Shown here piece by piece: positions 6,953-8,711 of a stretch of DNA of 8,711 nt. This stretch comes from an uncultured Eubacteriales bacterium (GTDB lineage Bacteria; Bacillota; Clostridia; Monoglobales; Monoglobaceae), in assembly GCA_905201285.1 (NCBI GenBank), contig CAJKNM010000069.1, positions 1 through 8,711 of the forward strand. Reading direction: 5' to 3'. The position numbers and the translations under genes were made by a program. Below the pieces are notes generated by a model that saw only the letters and a program-made list of their open reading frames with translations, had not been told where the DNA came from and searched no databases. The stretch's first letter is position 1. The number at the start of each line of letters is the position of its first letter.

Positions 6953-7654
6953 TTGGATTATGCTTCGGTTATCAAACAGGGTGAGAAGGACTATGTCAGT
7001 GATTATTTAAAAATCTCAAAAAGTGAATATTGCAGTTGCTTTGCAATAGCGGACGGACGTGAAATGCCGCGTGCCGCTGAACTTGCTGTCAACTCGGTCA
7101 TCTCTGACTTTGAGGCAACCGGAATCATTACCAAATCCTCTGTACCTGACTTTTTCAAAAATGCCGGTGAGATTCTGAAGAATGACGAAATGCCGCTCTG
7201 CACTTGTATGACATTTCTTTTGACAGACGGCTCTGCCGCAGTGTGGGGAAGTATAGGGGATTGCAGATTATATCTGCTTCGCGATAAGTATTTATACGAA
7301 ATCACGCCGGATCACAGCGAGGCTTATGCCTTGTATGAGGCGGGTGAGATTCGTTACCCGAAGATTCGCCAAAACAACAAGAGGTATAGCCTTACCCGTA
7401 TGCTTGGTACGGGCTTTGATACGAATCCGGAATCGCCTAACCCCGAAAAAATTCGGCCGGGTGACAGTTTCCTGCTCTGTTCTGACGGGTTTTGGGAAAA
7501 TATCCACGAAAGACAGATTGAAAAGACGCTCAAGCGTTCGTCAAGCGCACAGGACTGGCTTGACAGAATGATGAAAATTGTCGATAAAAATATTCAGCAT
7601 AAGAAATATTCAAGATTTCGGGATTCTCTTTGCGCTGTTACTATTAAAATATGA
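6953..7654 (+). CDS. Divergent PP2C-family Ser/Thr protein phosphatase
   Basis: PP2C (PPM) enzymes are metal-dependent phosphatases that remove phosphate from Ser/Thr, usually opposing Hanks-type kinases. From the chosen start (233 residues) the recognisable motifs are VSDYL (16-20, in place of the usual NED), FAIADG (30-35), GSIGDCRLYLL (100-110), ITPDHS (117-122), RPGDSFLLCSDGFWE (168-182) and FRDSLCAVTI (222-231). Asp at 18, 34, 178 and 224 correspond to the metal ligands. The signature after IADG is REMPRA rather than MGGH, so the fold and metal site look kept but the enzyme is atypical. Start choice: GGGGAGG (6937-6943) lies 9 nt before a TTG at 6953; an in-frame GTG at 6926 would add nine residues but lacks a good ribosome binding site. 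Substrates are unknown; the FHA gene follows. Confidence 0.82.
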   Translation: MDYASVIKQGEKDYVSDYLKISKSEYCSCFAIADGREMPRAAELAVNSVISDFEATGIITKSSVPDFFKNAGEILKNDEMPLCTCMTFLLTDGSAAVWGSIGDCRLYLLRDKYLYEITPDHSEAYALYEAGEIRYPKIRQNNKRYSLTRMLGTGFDTNPESPNPEKIRPGDSFLLCSDGFWENIHERQIEKTLKRSSSAQDWLDRMMKIVDKNIQHKKYSRFRDSLCAVTIKI

Positions 7655-7709
7655 TGAACCGTTCAAAAAATTTGTTTTGGGCGGTATGACCTTTTGGTCT
7701 GAAAGGTTT

Positions 7710-8630
7710 ATGGTGATTAATGTGAAAAAATTATTTGCTGCCGGAGCGGCTATGTCTGCGTTCATATCGCAGGTCGGCTATGCTTTCGGCATAAACGGGG
7801 ATACTTCTTCGCTCGGTCAGATAGAAATTATTGATTATGTTGCGCTGGCGGGGATAATCATTTTAGTAATGGGTTTACTTTTGGTTATTATTTCTGTGTA
7901 TATGCGTGTCAAAACAAAAGACTCCGATGAAGATGATTTATACTTAGAAAATGATGCCGAAGAGGTTAATTTTGAGGATGATGATTCTGATGACGGAATT
8001 ATCGACGACGAAATTGTTTCTGATTCTGAGGAAGCTGACACCGAACCGGATATATCCGATGTTGTTGATGACTCAGATGACTCAGATGACTCAGATGACT
8101 CAGATGATTCGGATGATTCGGGTGATTCGGGTGATTCGGGTGATTCGGGTGATTCGGGTGATTCGGAGAATGTTGAACCCGGCGATGATTCTGAAAATAA
8201 TGATGAAGAGGATTCTTCTTCCGAAGAAAATCAAGAGCCTGAGTCTGACTCCGAATCTGAAAGCGGAGCTGTAAACGAAACCGAAAATCAACAGAAAGAA
8301 GATAATTCGTCTGAGGAAGAGCTGAAAGTGCCGAAGGCGAGAGTTTCGTTTACCGGTCAGAATAATTCCGATGTTAAGTTTGTTGAATTCTCAGATTCGG
8401 CGACGGTCGGAAGGCGGAACTCCAACGACTTGATTATATCCGACAATGCCGTTTCGGGTACACATTGTGAATTGACCCTTGATGACGGAAAGGTTTACAT
8501 AGAGGACTTAAATTCAACCAACGGAACGTTTATAGACGGCGAAAGAATTTCAAGGGCCGAGCTTAAAAACGGAGATATTTTAATTCTCGGCAAGATGAGC
8601 TTTAAAGTAAATATTTCAGTGATTGACTAA
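7710..8630 (+). CDS. Membrane-anchored FHA-domain protein with acidic Asp/Ser repeat linker
   Basis: FHA domains bind phosphothreonine peptides. From the chosen ATG (306 residues) the protein has a basic-hydrophobic N-terminus like a signal peptide (VKKLFAAGAAMSAF, 5-18), a short polar stretch, and one membrane segment (about 41-65) followed by RVK. That suggests the rest is cytoplasmic. A highly acidic linker (about 71-206) includes 11 tripeptide repeats, (DDS)6(GDS)5, at 120-152. The C-terminal FHA domain (about 209-306) has VGRRNSNDL (233-241), VSGTHCEL (248-255) and LNSTNGTF (267-274), keeping the Arg, Ser, His and Asn of the phosphopeptide pocket. Start is uncertain: ATG 7686, ATG 7710, GTG 7713 and GTG 7722 are in frame, and AAAGG (7702-7706) suits 7713 while GGTGAT (7711-7716) suits 7722. 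An ATG at 7578 would overlap the phosphatase by 77 nt and is unlikely. It is probably co-transcribed with the PP2C gene. Confidence 0.88.
   Translation: MVINVKKLFAAGAAMSAFISQVGYAFGINGDTSSLGQIEIIDYVALAGIIILVMGLLLVIISVYMRVKTKDSDEDDLYLENDAEEVNFEDDDSDDGIIDDEIVSDSEEADTEPDISDVVDDSDDSDDSDDSDDSDDSGDSGDSGDSGDSGDSENVEPGDDSENNDEEDSSSEENQEPESDSESESGAVNETENQQKEDNSSEEELKVPKARVSFTGQNNSDVKFVEFSDSATVGRRNSNDLIISDNAVSGTHCELTLDDGKVYIEDLNSTNGTFIDGERISRAELKNGDILILGKMSFKVNISVID
8067..8165 (+). repeat. 11-copy, 9-bp in-frame tandem repeat in the FHA linker
   Basis: Eleven uninterrupted 9-bp units fill 99 bp: four GATGACTCA, two GATGATTCG and five GGTGATTCG. They encode Asp-Asp-Ser six times and then Gly-Asp-Ser five times. 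Because the unit is three codons, gain or loss of copies keeps the reading frame. Identical neighbouring units in blocks point to recent local duplication. Confidence 0.95.
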
Positions 8631-8634
8631 AATT

Positions 8635-8661
8635 AAAGGAGCCGGTTTTTACGGCTCCTTT
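8635..8661 (+). terminator. Probable terminator after the FHA gene
   Basis: A perfect 10-bp stem (AAAGGAGCCG with CGGCTCCTTT) around a 7-nt loop begins four bases after the FHA stop. The T-tract is short (only the TTT of the stem, then C), so termination may be less efficient than at the mgtE hairpin. The A-run in the left arm gives a T-run for transcription from the right, so it may work in both directions. Confidence 0.65.
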
Positions 8662-8711
8662 CAGACTGTCGAAAAAGTTATTTTCAGCAAGATATTGCTT
8701 TGAACTGACTG

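Noticed and set aside
8067..8165. CRISPR-like array
   Set aside because: Units are 9 bp and directly adjacent with no unique spacers, and they lie inside a coding frame.
7951..8291. Open frames on both strands over the FHA repeat (Met/Thr/Gln, Arg/Val/Ile or Arg/Ile/Thr repeats)
   Set aside because: They are by-products of the 9-bp repeat read in other frames; the FHA frame has a conserved domain at its end.

Overview
The window looks like chromosomal core DNA of an endospore-forming Gram-positive bacterium, most likely an uncultured clostridial lineage. Three things support this: SpoIIP is a sporulation-specific wall hydrolase, MurT/GatD amidates lipid II in Gram-positives, and the DNA is moderately AT-rich with strong GGAGG-type ribosome binding sites. 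The lineage is inferred; the gene identities come from motifs read in the translations.

Layout. Two gene sets diverge from an intergenic region at about 4593-5173. Leftward (- strand) come mgtE (magnesium channel/transporter), a clear terminator, spoIIP, then a promoter followed by murT and gatD, which overlap by 8 bp; gatD runs off the left edge before its catalytic cysteine. Rightward (+ strand) come ptsI (Enzyme I of the sugar phosphotransferase system), then a fully consensus sigma-70-type promoter (TTGACA, 17 bp, TATAAT), a divergent PP2C-family protein phosphatase, a membrane-anchored FHA-domain protein with a long acidic Ser/Asp linker, and a terminal hairpin. The last 50 bases contain no gene I can support.

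How the genes work together. murT-gatD (lipid II amidation) and spoIIP (septal peptidoglycan removal during engulfment) both act on the cell wall, but a promoter separates them. The PP2C and FHA genes form a plausible phosphorylation-signalling pair: the phosphatase would remove Ser/Thr phosphates and the FHA domain would bind phosphothreonine proteins at the membrane. No Ser/Thr kinase is visible. ptsI stands alone, without ptsH beside it.

Most interesting regions. (1) The roughly 370-nt mgtE leader has its own promoter, a 35-codon Cys-containing small ORF behind a near-perfect Shine-Dalgarno, and a 17/17-nt hairpin whose G-U pairs form only in the mgtE-sense RNA; I see no M-box signature. 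(2) A perfect 14-bp inverted repeat places the spoIIP start codon in one arm. (3) The FHA linker contains an 11-unit, in-frame, 9-bp tandem repeat with block-wise variants. (4) Base composition changes sharply inside gatD near position 185. (5) The PP2C has lost the usual DGMGG signature but keeps the metal-binding aspartates.
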